Source: Actinoallomurus sp040655075
Lineage (GTDB): Bacteria > Actinomycetota > Actinomycetes > Streptosporangiales > Streptosporangiaceae
Assembly (NCBI RefSeq): GCF_040655075.1
Contig: NZ_JBFAJC010000020.1
Span: 1 to 64,000 of the forward strand
Direction of reading: 5' to 3'
Length of the DNA: 64,000 bases
Part shown: in pieces, positions 8,402 through 17,079 of the stretch
Layout: every line of letters starts with the position of its first letter
How positions within the stretch are numbered: position 1 is the stretch's first letter
Program-made: the position numbers and the translations under genes
Notes under the pieces: model-generated
What the model saw: only the letters and a program-made list of their open reading frames with translations
Told to the model about the DNA's origin: nothing
Database searches by the model: none

Positions 8402-10135
8402 TCAGCCGCTCTTCGGGCGCGACCAGCCGGTCGCCTTCCACGTGAGCGCGTACGAGGAGGCCGACCTGCCGACGAGCTTCATCAGGACGACATGGTCGTC
8501 GTTCATGAAGCACATCTCCGCGCCCTGGTGCAGGCCGCTGAAGGAAGGCCCGCCGCTCGCGGGCTGCCGGGTCACCGCCGTCTCGCAGGCGGCCCCGTCC
8601 AGGTCGCCTGTGACCATGGCGACCTCGCCGGAGTGCACCTGGATGTAAGGAGAGCCCAATCCGCAACCGAGGTACTCCAGCGGCATGCCGGCAGCGCCGG
8701 CCACGTCGGTCGTGACCGTGGGCCCCTCCTCGTCGAAGTCGAAGCCGTCGCTGAAGCAGCCCCCACCGGGCAGCGTGAACCGGACGTCGGTGAACTCCCG
8801 GCTGTATCCGGGCGTGGGCGCCGGGGTCGGGGCGGCCGCCGGGGAGCCGCCGCTCCCGATGACGGATGCGCCGGAGGCGGGCCCGCGTGCGGTCGTGGGG
8901 CTCATGCCGGGGTGACCCGACCCTGATGCGAGCGCGCCGACGACGACGGCGGTCAGGACGACGGACGCCGCAGCGATGCCGACGGCCGCCGCCGTGGGCA
9001 TCCCACGTCTCGGCGGGGGACTCGCCACCGGCAGGGTGGCGGGCGACGCGTGCAGCGTGACCGGCGACGACGCGGGCGGCATGACAGCCGACGACGCGGC
9101 CGGGGCGGCAGGCGATGACGTGTGCGGGGCGGCAGGCGACGACGCGTGCGGGGTGGCGGCCGACGGCTGGGGTGAGGCGAACGGAGCCGGGCGTCCACCG
9201 GCCGCCCCGGGGACGGGCGTCGCCGGGCGCTCCTCCGGCGGCCGTACGGGATCATAGGCCGGGAGCGTCGCGGCGAGCGCGTCCGGCAGCCAGGATCCGG
9301 CGAGATCCGGTGTCGGATCGCCGGACTCGGCGCGCGCCACCTCCATGATCTCCGCCAGGTCCGGGCGCGTCTCCGGATCCTTGGCGAGGCAACGAGCGGC
9401 CAGGTCGCGAAGCGCGGGAGGGCAGCCGTCGAGGTCCGGAGGCTCGTTGAGGATCCGGTACAGCAGAGCGGCCTCGAGACCTTCGCCGAACGCCGGGCGG
9501 CCGGTCGCCGCGTACACCGCCAGCTGGCCCAGCGCGAACACGTCGGTGGCGGGCGTCGCGGGCCGGCCCCGGACCTGTTCGGGGGACATGAAGGCCGGAG
9601 TCCCGACACGCACCCCGGGGCGTGTCACCGCCGTCACGTCGGCGGCCCAGGCGATCCCGAAGTCGATCACCCGGGGACCGTCGCTGGCGAGGAGGACGTT
9701 CGAGGGCTTGAGGTCGCGGTGGATGAGGCGCGCGGCGTGGATCGTGGACAACGCCTCGGCGACCGCGCCGGTCAGCCGGAACACCATGGGCGCCGCGAAC
9801 GGACCCTGCCCGGCGACGGCCTGCTGCAACGAGGGGCCCGCGACGTAGGCGGTGGCCATCCACGGTGTGGGCGCGTCGGCGTCCGCGTCGACGACCGTGG
9901 CGGTGTACAGGCCCTGGACGCGTTGCGCGGCGGCGATCTCCTGCCGGAACCGGCGCCGGAACTCCTCGTCCGCGGCGAACTCCGGGCGGACGACCTTGAT
10001 GGCGATGGCCCGTCCTCCGGGCGTGAACGCCAGATACACGTTTCCCATCCCGCCGGCGCCCAGTCGCGCGTGCAGCGGATAGGAGGCGACCATCCGAGGG
10101 TCGCCCGGCCCCAACGGGGAGAATCTGGAATCCAC
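8402..10135 (-). CDS. Membrane-anchored serine/threonine protein kinase
   Basis: 577 residues. The kinase domain (about 15-270) shows the glycine loop GAGGMGNVY, the lysine in AIKVVRPE, catalytic HRDLKPSN, DFGIAW (DFG) and SPEQVRG in place of APE. A Pro/Ala/Ser/Thr-rich linker (about 290-385) with APHTSSPA-like repeats leads to one transmembrane helix (VGIAAASVVLTAVVVGALAS) and an extracellular domain of about 150 residues with several cysteines. This is the PknB-like Hanks-kinase layout but without PASTA repeats, so the ligand is unknown. It is divergent from the two-component system at 10411, with two palindromes between them. Confidence 0.9.
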   Translation of the reverse strand: MDSRFSPLGPGDPRMVASYPLHARLGAGGMGNVYLAFTPGGRAIAIKVVRPEFAADEEFRRRFRQEIAAAQRVQGLYTATVVDADADAPTPWMATAYVAGPSLQQAVAGQGPFAAPMVFRLTGAVAEALSTIHAARLIHRDLKPSNVLLASDGPRVIDFGIAWAADVTAVTRPGVRVGTPAFMSPEQVRGRPATPATDVFALGQLAVYAATGRPAFGEGLEAALLYRILNEPPDLDGCPPALRDLAARCLAKDPETRPDLAEIMEVARAESGDPTPDLAGSWLPDALAATLPAYDPVRPPEERPATPVPGAAGGRPAPFASPQPSAATPHASSPAAPHTSSPAAPAASSAVMPPASSPVTLHASPATLPVASPPPRRGMPTAAAVGIAAASVVLTAVVVGALASGSGHPGMSPTTARGPASGASVIGSGGSPAAAPTPAPTPGYSREFTDVRFTLPGGGCFSDGFDFDEEGPTVTTDVAGAAGMPLEYLGCGLGSPYIQVHSGEVAMVTGDLDGAACETAVTRQPASGGPSFSGLHQGAEMCFMNDDHVVLMKLVGRSASSYALTWKATGWSRPKSG

Positions 10136-10218
10136 GCGCGCCTTTCAACTGGAGTCGGGGTCACGGGCGTGACCGCACGCCGGCGTTCGGTTCTAAGGAT
10201 CGTGAGAGTGGGCCGTCG

Positions 10219-10248
10219 CGTCATGTCCCCAATTTGGGGGACATGACG
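10219..10248. promoter_or_regulatory. Palindromic element copy 1
   Basis: Inverted repeat cgtcatgtcccc / ggggacatgacg (10219-10230 with 10237-10248) with a 6-nt AT-rich centre, in the divergent region between the kinase and the sensor kinase. It shares the core GTCATGTCCC...GGGACATGAC with copies at 10278 and 12301. Confidence 0.7.
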
Positions 10249-10277
10249 GTCCGCCGTACGTGCGCCATAGTGAGCCG

Positions 10278-10313
10278 GGCCGTCATGTCCCAAGATCTTG
10301 GGACATGACGGCC
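10278..10313. promoter_or_regulatory. Palindromic element copy 2 (36-bp perfect palindrome)
   Basis: Uninterrupted perfect palindrome with 18-bp arms centred on AGATCT and the same GTCATGTCCC core as the other two copies. It lies about 100 bp before the sensor kinase start and could be an operator for its response regulator or a small repeated element. Confidence 0.75.
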
Positions 10314-10410
10314 GGTGCGCCGTGCGTCACGGTGGGTCGATGCGGTCCGGCGTCGGCGGCGGAGTGGGCACGATCTCGAAGGCGTCCCGTGAATGGATGA
10401 GGAGTGCCGC

Positions 10411-11634
10411 ATGGTCCCGGATCCCGTCGGCGCGCAGCAGGCCGATCGGCTGGTGTCCCACGCCTGCGTGGTGATCCGGGCGGCACTGCTGGCGCAGTTC
10501 TGCCTCGCGGTGCTCGTCGAGGGCCGCGGGTTTCATTCCGTCCAGGGGCTGCTCATCGTGGCGGCCGTCGCGGAGAGCGCGTGGCTCGCCTGGGTCCTGC
10601 TGACGGGCCCCGGACGGCCGAGGCCGATGGTCGCCGTCGCCGACGTCGCCTTCGGCGTCGCCGCGTTGGTGTTCGGAGCCTGGTCGGCACCTCCGAACGC
10701 CTCGCACTTCTGGGGAAACGCGATGTATCCCTTCACACTCGTGTCGAGTGGCGCGGTCCTGGCCGCGATGTGCGCGACCATGCGCGGCACCATGGCCGCG
10801 AGTACGACGCTGGCGTTCGCGTACGGCGCCGGCATGGCGTGGTTCCACGAGATGGACCCGGCCTACGCGGTCAACATCTCCATCGACATGCTGACCTACG
10901 TCCCCTTCGCCTGGGTCGCGCGGTGGCTCGGCACCGAGGCGGGGGCGCTCGGCGCACGCCTGGACGTCATGCAGGAGGAGGCCGTAGGCAAGGCGGAACA
11001 GCTCACCCAGGCCCGGGAGCAGGCGAGGCACGAACAGGAGGTGGCGGCGCTTCGGCTGACCGCCACCGAGACGGCGCTGGCGGCCGAGCGCGAACGGCTC
11101 GAGAACATGGCCTCGTTGCACGATCGGGTGTTGCAGACCATGGAGACCCTCGCACGGGAAGGCGTCCTGCCCGACCCGCGGCTGCGCTCACACGTCGCCG
11201 TGGAGGCGCGCTGGCTCCGCCGGTTGATCGAGGAGGGCGGCCGGCGTGAGGACGGTTCCCTGTCCGACCGGCTGTGGTCCGTGGCGGAGGAGTTCGAACG
11301 GCTGGGGCTGCGAGTGGAGTTCTCCGCACGCGGTCCGGCGGTCGCCATCGCCGAGCCATGCGTCCACGCGCTCACCGAAGCCGCCCGCGAGGCCCTCAAC
11401 AACGTCGCCAAGCACTCGGGCGCGGCGTATGCGGTGATGCGGGCGGTGGTCGAACGGGATCGCGTCCTGGTCACCGTCGTCGACACGGGCCGCGGCTTCG
11501 ACCCGGACGCGGTGCCGTGGGGCACGGGCCTGACCGACTCCGTCAAGACGCGCCTCGCGACCGTGAACGGCGGCCTTCTCATCGAGTCCGCTCCGGGCGA
11601 GGGGACACGGGTCGAATTGTGGGTACCGACATGA
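10411..11634 (+). CDS. Two-component sensor histidine kinase (NarL-type partner)
   Basis: 407 residues from ATG 10411, preceded by GAGGAG at 10398; an in-frame ATG at 10393 is less likely. Residues 1-170 hold about five hydrophobic segments, so the sensor is membrane-embedded. A coiled coil (AEQLTQAREQARHEQEVAALRL) leads to the HisKA_3-like region with SLHDRVLQTMETLARE, whose His is the likely phosphorylation site. The HATPase domain has EALNNVAKHSGA (N box), DTGRGFDP (G1) and GTGLTDSV (G2). It overlaps the response regulator gene by 4 nt (ATGA). The signal is unknown; the neighbouring palindromes suggest autoregulation. Confidence 0.85.
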   Translation: MVPDPVGAQQADRLVSHACVVIRAALLAQFCLAVLVEGRGFHSVQGLLIVAAVAESAWLAWVLLTGPGRPRPMVAVADVAFGVAALVFGAWSAPPNASHFWGNAMYPFTLVSSGAVLAAMCATMRGTMAASTTLAFAYGAGMAWFHEMDPAYAVNISIDMLTYVPFAWVARWLGTEAGALGARLDVMQEEAVGKAEQLTQAREQARHEQEVAALRLTATETALAAERERLENMASLHDRVLQTMETLAREGVLPDPRLRSHVAVEARWLRRLIEEGGRREDGSLSDRLWSVAEEFERLGLRVEFSARGPAVAIAEPCVHALTEAAREALNNVAKHSGAAYAVMRAVVERDRVLVTVVDTGRGFDPDAVPWGTGLTDSVKTRLATVNGGLLIESAPGEGTRVELWVPT

Positions 11635-12236
11635 TCCGCGTCGCGATCGTCGACGACCATCCGATCGCCCGCTGGGGCATCGAGCACGTCTTCGCCTCCC
11701 GCGACCTCCTCGACGTCGTCGCCGCAGTGGCGGAGCCCGCGGAACTGGCCGGGCCGCCCACCCCGGACGTGGTGCTGCTCGACCTCTATCTCCGGGAGGG
11801 CCGGCCGGCGCTGGAGGCGATCCGCGACCTGTCGGGACGCTGCCGCGTGCTGGTCCTGTCGGCGTCCTCCCGTCGCTTCGACGTGCTGGCGGCCCTGCGC
11901 GCGGGGGCGTCCGGCTACCTGACGAAGGACGCGCCTGAGGACGTCCTGGTGGAGGCGTTGCGGACGGTGCACGACGGGGGCTTTTACCTCTCGCCGCATC
12001 TGGCCGACATGCTGGCCGAGGCCCCCCACGACGCGCGACCGCGGCTGACGGCGCGCGAAGAAGAGGCGCTGCGCTGGGTCGCGGAGGGATTCACCCACGC
12101 CCAGGCCGCCCGGCGGATGGGTATCAGCGTCTGGACGTTCGAGACGCACCTGCGCCGGGTGCGCGCCAAGTTCGGCATCGGCAACACCGCCGAGCTGACC
12201 CGTTTCCTGCTCGAACGGGACCCGAGGGAGGACTGA
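11631..12236 (+). CDS. Response regulator, NarL/LuxR family
   Basis: 201 residues, coupled to the sensor gene by an ATGA overlap. The receiver domain has acidic residues in VDDHP, the phospho-acceptor Asp in VVLLDLYLREG, and the Lys in YLTKDAPED. The C-terminal LuxR HTH runs from LTAREEEALRWVAEGFTHAQAARRMGISVWTFETHLRRVRAKFGI. It should bind DNA as a phosphorylated dimer. The GTCATGTCCC palindromes before and after the operon are obvious candidate sites, but nothing in the sequence proves this. Confidence 0.9.
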   Translation: MIRVAIVDDHPIARWGIEHVFASRDLLDVVAAVAEPAELAGPPTPDVVLLDLYLREGRPALEAIRDLSGRCRVLVLSASSRRFDVLAALRAGASGYLTKDAPEDVLVEALRTVHDGGFYLSPHLADMLAEAPHDARPRLTAREEEALRWVAEGFTHAQAARRMGISVWTFETHLRRVRAKFGIGNTAELTRFLLERDPRED

Positions 12237-12300
12237 CCGCCCCCTGCGCCGCGCGACGGCGGTCCGTCGTGCACCGGTCGGCTCCAGGATCACGGTGGTG

Positions 12301-12345
12301 GGCCGCCGCGTCATGTCCCTTTTTGCGCGACATGACGCGGCGGCC
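12301..12345. terminator. Palindromic element copy 3 / probable bidirectional terminator
   Basis: 17-bp perfect arms (12301-12317 with 12329-12345) around an 11-nt loop containing TTTTT. It lies between the convergent response-regulator gene and the small secreted-protein gene. The arm contains the same GTCATGTC core, and the 20 bases before it (aggatcacggtggtgggccg) resemble those before copy 1, so it belongs to the same family although its position suits a terminator. Confidence 0.65.
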
Positions 12346-12389
12346 ATGTCACGCGCGGCTCGGCCGGTCTCTCCCGTCGGCGGGCGAGG

Positions 12390-12809
12390 TCACCAGGATT
12401 TGGTGCACTTGGTGCTGAGCGTGTCGGTCGTGGCGCATGACCAGGCCTTGTAGCCGGAGTCCTTGTGCCATCCGCCGTAGACCCACACGTTCTGTCCTTT
12501 GTCCGCGTAGTGCCAGGAATAGCGCTTGCCGTGCCGCTGGCGGACGAGTGCGAAATAGCACGTCGAGGACTTCGGGTACCGGTAGTAACGGCCGCGGACG
12601 TACCAGAAGCCCTTTGACTTCTCGGCGTCCATCGCCGCGTAACAGCCGTAACTCGTGGCGCCCTTGACGATGTTGTAGTGGATCGCTCCGCTGGCCGCGA
12701 CGCCGTCGGCTCCGGCCTTCGCGCTCGCGGACGCCGGCGTGCCGAGAACGGCGACCATCGCCGCGCCCGCCAGCGCTCCGGCCGAAAGAATCCGCCTGGT
12801 CGACCTCAT
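12390..12809 (-). CDS. Small secreted hypothetical protein
   Basis: 139 residues. A clear signal peptide (MRSTRRILSAGALAGAAMVAVLGTPASASA) is followed by a mature domain of about 105 residues. It is rich in Tyr, Trp and Lys (YYRYPKSSTCYFALVRQRHGKRYSWHY) and has four cysteines (YGCY, STCYF, WSCATT, TKCTK), likely as two disulfides. I do not recognise the family. It resembles small extracellular proteins of actinomycetes in size and composition only. It ends next to palindrome copy 3 and has its own promoter region. Confidence 0.75.
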   Translation of the reverse strand: MRSTRRILSAGALAGAAMVAVLGTPASASAKAGADGVAASGAIHYNIVKGATSYGCYAAMDAEKSKGFWYVRGRYYRYPKSSTCYFALVRQRHGKRYSWHYADKGQNVWVYGGWHKDSGYKAWSCATTDTLSTKCTKSW

Positions 12810-12917
12810 ATTCCGCGTACCTCCGTCGAATACTCGACTGGCTTATTCGAGACCAAGGGATGGTAGCGGGATTACAGGCCGGGTTTTGTGACTTTCTCCA
12901 CGAGAGTGGAAAGGGAG

Positions 12918-12955
12918 GGCGGGGCGGCCTCGCTGCCACTCGAGGCCGCCCCGCC
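12918..12955. terminator. Hairpin terminator
   Basis: Perfect 15-bp inverted repeat (12918-12932 with 12941-12955, arm ggcggggcggcctcg) with an 8-nt loop, downstream of the minus-strand enoyl-CoA hydratase gene. Confidence 0.7.
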
Positions 12956-13097
12956 GACCGTCTCATTCGACCGGACGCGCGAAGTCGCCGAGACGGTCCC
13001 AAGACCAGCCCGCGATGGCTGCCGCAGGAGCGCTGGTCGTATTTCCGACTATACCAATAGGAAATCCTGTGTAAAGGGCCTGAGGGATCTCGCCACC

Positions 13098-13754
13098 TCA
13101 GGTCGTCCGGAGGGCGGCCAGGACCGTCTCGTACATCACCGTGCGGATCTTGGCGACGGTACCGCCGTCCTTGCCGGCCAGCGGGGTGGCGAGGCCGACG
13201 GCCGCGGCCAGGACCTCGGCCTCCGGGGCGGCCCGGTCGACGATGCCGGCCGCTTGCGCCTCCTCGGCCGTGTACCGCCGGCCGGTGACCATGGCCTCGT
13301 GCGCGGTGGCCTTCGGCAGCCGGCCCTGGATCAGGGCGGCCATGCCGGGGGTGAAGGACAGTCCGAGGTCGACCTCGGGCAGGCAGAAGTACCCGCGGTC
13401 GGTCCGCATGACGCGGTGGTCGTGCGTCAGCGCGAGCATGGCCCCGGCCGCGAACGTGTGGCCGTTCAGCGCCGCGACCGTCGGCATCGGCAGGGTGAGG
13501 AACCGCGCGAAAAGGGCGTGGACCCGGTCCAGGTAGGGCCCCCACTCGTCGGGGTTGCGCCCCAGCCAGTCGAGGTCGAGGCCGTTCGAGTAGAACTTGC
13601 CGGTGCCGGTCGTCACCAGGGCCTTCGGCCCCTCGGTGGCCTCGAGCTCGTCGAGGACCTTCTCGAGCTCGTCGAGGAAGACGGGGCTGAAGCGGTTCTC
13701 TCCCTCGTCGAAGCGAAGGATCCGTACGTCCCCGTCCCGGCGCAGCTCGATCAT
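13098..13754 (-). CDS. Enoyl-CoA hydratase/isomerase family protein
   Basis: 218 residues, shorter than the typical 255-265 crotonase. ATG 13754. The N-terminal VRILRFDEGENRFSPVFLDELEKVLDELE and the oxyanion-hole region FAAGAMLALTHDHRVM are recognisable. The usual catalytic Glu in a GxxPE context appears in LPEVDLGLSFTPGMAALIQ. Such short crotonases occur in plants and actinobacteria as peroxisomal-isomerase-like (ECI2/PXA) proteins, so a Delta3-Delta2 isomerase role is as likely as hydration. A palindrome (13771-13782) precedes the start. Confidence 0.8.
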   Translation of the reverse strand: MIELRRDGDVRILRFDEGENRFSPVFLDELEKVLDELEATEGPKALVTTGTGKFYSNGLDLDWLGRNPDEWGPYLDRVHALFARFLTLPMPTVAALNGHTFAAGAMLALTHDHRVMRTDRGYFCLPEVDLGLSFTPGMAALIQGRLPKATAHEAMVTGRRYTAEEAQAAGIVDRAAPEAEVLAAAVGLATPLAGKDGGTVAKIRTVMYETVLAALRTT

Positions 13755-13770
13755 GCCGTCTCCCCTTTGC

Positions 13771-13782
13771 TACTGGCGAGTA
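13771..13782. promoter_or_regulatory. Operator-like palindrome before enoyl-CoA hydratase
   Basis: TACTGGCGAGTA (arms TACT/AGTA, 4-nt centre) lies 17 bp upstream of the crotonase start. It resembles the TTACT-n4-AGTAA type of TetR sites found before fatty-acid catabolic genes in actinobacteria. Confidence 0.35.
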
Positions 13783-13977
13783 ACTGTTGGGATGAGCATC
13801 TCATCTCCGTGCCGTCGGGTGAAAGACGGGGATCGTCCGCGGACGGCACGCCGAGGCGTTTGCGGGCCGCAGCATCGCCGGTATTCGGACCCCCGCCGAC
13901 ACGCCCGCCCGATAGCCTGGGGTGCGTCGCCTCCCGGCGGCGGCACGAGCGTTCCCCCGGAGCAGAAGAAGGACGGC

Positions 13978-14208
13978 ATGAGCGAGGAATCCGGCTCCGT
14001 CGAGATCCTGTTCGTCGACGGCGCAGACGTGCCGATCAAGCACAAGCACGCCGACCGCATGGTCGTGATGCGGGACGCCGCCAAGCCCGACGGCGACGCG
14101 CTGTACTACACGCCCGCCGAGTGGGAGGCGTTCATCCTGGGCGTCAAGGACGGCGAGTTCGACGACATGGTCGAGGACGCGCCGAGCCCGTCCGAGCCGG
14201 CCTCCTGA
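13978..14208 (+). CDS. DUF397-like small protein
   Basis: 76 residues, ATG 13978 with AAGGA upstream. The second half (MVVMRDAAKPDGDALYYTPAEWEAFILGVKDGEFDDM) matches the C-terminal half of the DUF397 family (RDSKDPDGPxLxFTPAEWxAFLxGVKDGEFD). The usual N-terminal WRKSSxSxGxGxCVEVA motif is absent, so this is a short variant. DUF397 proteins usually partner an XRE regulator; none is adjacent here. Its 3' end overlaps or abuts the DUF1232 gene, suggesting co-translation. Confidence 0.7.
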   Translation: MSEESGSVEILFVDGADVPIKHKHADRMVVMRDAAKPDGDALYYTPAEWEAFILGVKDGEFDDMVEDAPSPSEPAS

Positions 14209-14606
14209 CGGAGGTCCTCACCGGCCTCCTCACGGCAGCGGCCGGTCTGCTTCTGCTCTGGCTGCTCCTCGTCGGCTTCCTGGCGCTGGCGCGGCCGAAG
14301 GGCGCGACGCTGGGCGACGCCGTACGCCTGCTGCCCGACCTGCTCCGGCTCGTCGCCCGGCTCGCGCGCGATCCCGTGCTGCCTCGCGGCGTACGCCTCC
14401 GGCTGTGGCTGCTGCTCGCCTACCTGGCGATGCCGATCGATCTCGTCCCCGACTTCATTCCGGTCCTCGGCTACGCCGACGACGCGATCCTCGTCGCCGT
14501 CGTGCTGCGCTCGGTGATCCGCCGGGCCGGACCGGACGCGGTCGCCCGCCACTGGCCCGGCGACGAGAAGGGACTCGAGGCCGTCCGCCGTCTCACCCGC
14601 ACGTGA
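14205..14606 (+). CDS. DUF1232 (YkvA-like) membrane protein
   Basis: About 133 residues. The start is uncertain: CTG 14205 overlaps the previous stop, and an upstream GTG at 14121 would overlap the DUF397-like gene widely. An N-terminal hydrophobic helix (LLTAAAGLLLLWLLLVGFLAL) precedes the DUF1232 signature LLLAYLAMPIDLVPDFIPVLGYADDAILVAVVLRSV. The family is small, membrane-associated and without a settled function. Confidence 0.7.
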   Translation: MTEVLTGLLTAAAGLLLLWLLLVGFLALARPKGATLGDAVRLLPDLLRLVARLARDPVLPRGVRLRLWLLLAYLAMPIDLVPDFIPVLGYADDAILVAVVLRSVIRRAGPDAVARHWPGDEKGLEAVRRLTRT

Positions 14607-14628
14607 GCCGGCCGGTGCGGGGCGGTGT

Positions 14629-16074
14629 TCAGTCGTCGCGCAGGGCGCGGTCCCATCGGAGCTGCGCGGAGACCCGGCGCGGATCCCCGGGCGGCAGCAC
14701 GCACGCCAGCTTGGCGAGGACCTCCAGATCGTCGTCCGCCACCTGCGCGTAGCACCACAGTGCCTCGGCGTCGCCGCGGTGCAGGACCTGCCTGCGCAGC
14801 TGGGCGGTCAGCTCGTCCCGCTCGGAGTGGACGGCCGGTGACTCGGAACGGGGGAGCAGCGGCCCCGGATACAGGCGTACGGCCGCCGCGACGTCACCGG
14901 CCGCCAGCAGCCGCCGTACGGTCAGGAAGTCGGCCTCGACGTCGCAGTCGAGGCGGTAGGGCTTGGCCCGGACGATGTTCCCGAGCTGCCCGCGGAGCCG
15001 ATGGATCTCCGCCCGGACGGTCACCGGATTGCCCTCGTCACCGTAGATGTACAGCGACGACTGCTCGCCCGTCAGCCCGCTCGGATGAAGTGCGAGCAGC
15101 GCGAGCAGCTCCGCGTGCCGCAGGGACAGCGGGATGCGCCGGCCGTCGAGGAAGGCGCAGGGCTGTTCGTCGCCGAGCAGCCGCAGGGTGAGCGAGCACC
15201 GGTCCTCCGAGCCGGTGGCACGCAGCAGGTAGGCCTGGCCCAGCGTCTCCGCCACGGCGGTCCGGCCGTCGGGCAGCGCCACCCGGGCGCCGGCCTCCGG
15301 AACGACGACCCGCCCGCCGCGCCAGCCGTCGGGGACGGCCGCCAGGATGCGCCCCGTCGTCGTCACCAGAGCCCGGGTACCCCCGCGTACGTGGCGCATG
15401 TACCGGGCGCGCAGGCACTCGTCGCGGTGGTTCATCTCCAGGGTCAGCCAGGCCTCGGTGAGGCGGGCGGCGGCCTTCACCAGCGCGACGACCGCCGGGT
15501 GCAGGGCGTCGACCGTCGCGCTGATGTCCACACAGGCGATCACCTTGCCGGTGTCCGGGTCGACGATGGGCGCGCCGGCGCACGACCACGGATGGAGCAC
15601 GCGGACCAGGTGCTCGGTGGCCCGGACGTACGTCGGGGCGCCGGTGCTCAGCGCCGTGCCGATGCCGTTCGTCCCGATGACCTCCTCCGACCAGCGGAAC
15701 CCCTCGATCAGCCCGACGGCGTCCGCGCACCGCCGTACGTCGCTCGGGCCCTCGCTCCACAGCACCCGCGCGTCGCCATCGGTGATCACCATGAGGTGGG
15801 TCGTGGCGTCGGCCATGCCGCGCAGCGTGTCGCGGAGCTGCGGCAGGTACCGGTCCAGTGGATGGGCGGACCGGACGTCCGCCACCCTTGCCGCGTCGAT
15901 CGCCTGGGGCGCCGCGCACATCTCCGGGTCGACGCCCGCCGCCAGCGAACGGCGCCACGACTCGCGGATCGGCGCGCGGCCGGTGAGGACCGATGCCGTG
16001 ACCGCCGCCTCGCACAGCACGGCGGTCCGGCGATCACAGTCCGCGGGGTTGTCGCACACGTGGCTGCTTCGCAT
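14629..16074 (-). CDS. GAF domain-containing transcriptional regulator
   Basis: 481 residues. ATG 16074 is chosen because GGAGAAG lies six bases upstream. The N-terminus (TASVLTGRAPIRESWRRSLAAGVDPE) and GAF domain (about 75-235: DATTHLMVITDGDARVLWSEG, GTNGIGTALSTGAPTYVRATEHLV) match the sensory half of AcoR-like activators. The AAA+ and FIS domains are missing. Instead the C-terminal half contains a winged-HTH-like segment (LSLRHAELLALLALHPSGLTGEQSSLYIYGD...VTVRAEIHRLRGQLG), a common actinobacterial layout. It probably senses a small molecule and controls a nearby operon; targets unknown. Confidence 0.75.
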   Translation of the reverse strand: MRSSHVCDNPADCDRRTAVLCEAAVTASVLTGRAPIRESWRRSLAAGVDPEMCAAPQAIDAARVADVRSAHPLDRYLPQLRDTLRGMADATTHLMVITDGDARVLWSEGPSDVRRCADAVGLIEGFRWSEEVIGTNGIGTALSTGAPTYVRATEHLVRVLHPWSCAGAPIVDPDTGKVIACVDISATVDALHPAVVALVKAAARLTEAWLTLEMNHRDECLRARYMRHVRGGTRALVTTTGRILAAVPDGWRGGRVVVPEAGARVALPDGRTAVAETLGQAYLLRATGSEDRCSLTLRLLGDEQPCAFLDGRRIPLSLRHAELLALLALHPSGLTGEQSSLYIYGDEGNPVTVRAEIHRLRGQLGNIVRAKPYRLDCDVEADFLTVRRLLAAGDVAAAVRLYPGPLLPRSESPAVHSERDELTAQLRRQVLHRGDAEALWCYAQVADDDLEVLAKLACVLPPGDPRRVSAQLRWDRALRDD

Positions 16075-16393
16075 CGTGCTTCTCCATGGGGGCGTGTCTG
16101 CCCCGAGCATTGGGGCTGGAGACCCCGGCCGCAAGCGGTTCGGCCAAACTGACGACCTGCGATCATCGCCTTCGGTCATCGAGTCGTTGCAACCTGTTTG
16201 CAACCCTGGCTCGTCTAGCGTGCGTTCTGCGACCGCAACGGGGCGTCACCTTTCCGCTCCGGGACGCGGTCGCACGTGCAGGTTCGCCCGGACCCGTGAG
16301 AGGGGACGGATCCGGTGCACCGCGCACGCGCCCGCCGCCGTTGGGCTCGCCGGGAGAGGAGGCCCCGGCGGCGGGCGGCCCACCTTCGGTCCA

Positions 16394-16487
16394 TCCGATC
16401 GGGGTGCGGCCCATCTTCAGCCTGTCCGATTGGGGTGCGCTTCACCTTCGGCTGCCGCCCGCCTCCTGTCAGTCCGATCGGGGTGCG
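16394..16487. repeat. Three direct repeats at the 3' end of the TetR gene
   Basis: tccgatcggggtgcg occurs at 16394-16408, 16425-16439 (one mismatch) and 16473-16487. The last copy is the coding end of the TetR gene, so the other two look like duplicated gene ends. The rest of 16075-16393 holds no gene I can support. Confidence 0.6.
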
Positions 16488-17026
16488 GCCGCGCCGTACA
16501 GCAGGAGGCGGAGGGCCTCCGCGGTTCCCGAGGAATCGCCGGTGGCCAGGCGGCGCACCGCGAGGCCGTAGAGCAGCGCGACGACGGTGGGCGCCTTGGC
16601 CTCCGGGCCGGGGATGTCCAGGGCGGTCAGGATCGCGGTCGCCAGCCGGTCGTACGCCTCCATCGAGCGGACGGCGGCCTCCCGCACCAGCGGGTCGCGC
16701 GAGGCGTGCAGGTGCAGCTCGAGGGTAGCGACCTCCTCGGGACCGCGCGGCAGGTCGGCGATGGCGCGCTCGGCCTCCACGACGGCCTGTTCGGGGGTGA
16801 TGCCCTGGAGTCGCGCGGCGATCTCGCTGATCCGCTGGATCTCCTCGTCGACGTAGCGGCTGAGGGTCTCCCGCAGGAGCTCGGCCTGGTTGGGGAAGTG
16901 GTATGTCAGCGACCCCAGCGCGACGCCCGCGGCCGTCGCGACCCGCCGGTTGGTGACCGCGCCGACGCCGTGTTCGCCGATCAGGCGGAGGGTGGCGAGC
17001 AGGATGCGTTCTCGTGTGTCTTCCAT
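16469..17026 (-). CDS. TetR family transcriptional regulator
   Basis: 185 residues from the ATG at 17026. The N-terminal HTH is clear: RERILLATLRLIGEHGVGAVTNRRVATAAGVALGSLTYHFPNQAELLRETL. The helical C-terminal half is ligand-binding and unassigned. Divergent from the amidase gene at 17124, with a 24-bp perfect palindrome in the 97-bp gap, which strongly suggests it represses itself and the amidase until a ligand, perhaps an amide, binds. Confidence 0.85.
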   Translation of the reverse strand: MEDTRERILLATLRLIGEHGVGAVTNRRVATAAGVALGSLTYHFPNQAELLRETLSRYVDEEIQRISEIAARLQGITPEQAVVEAERAIADLPRGPEEVATLELHLHASRDPLVREAAVRSMEAYDRLATAILTALDIPGPEAKAPTVVALLYGLAVRRLATGDSSGTAEALRLLLYGAAAPRSD

Positions 17027-17079
17027 CTCAGAACAAGTCTGGCGTATCGGGCCCCTTTTCACCGAAGCCCGTTCGGGAT

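Noticed and set aside
12888..14606. A single 572-codon plus-strand frame covering 12.9-14.6 kb
   Set aside because: Only its last 133 codons (DUF1232) show homology; the rest is antisense to the enoyl-CoA hydratase or out of frame with the DUF397-like gene.
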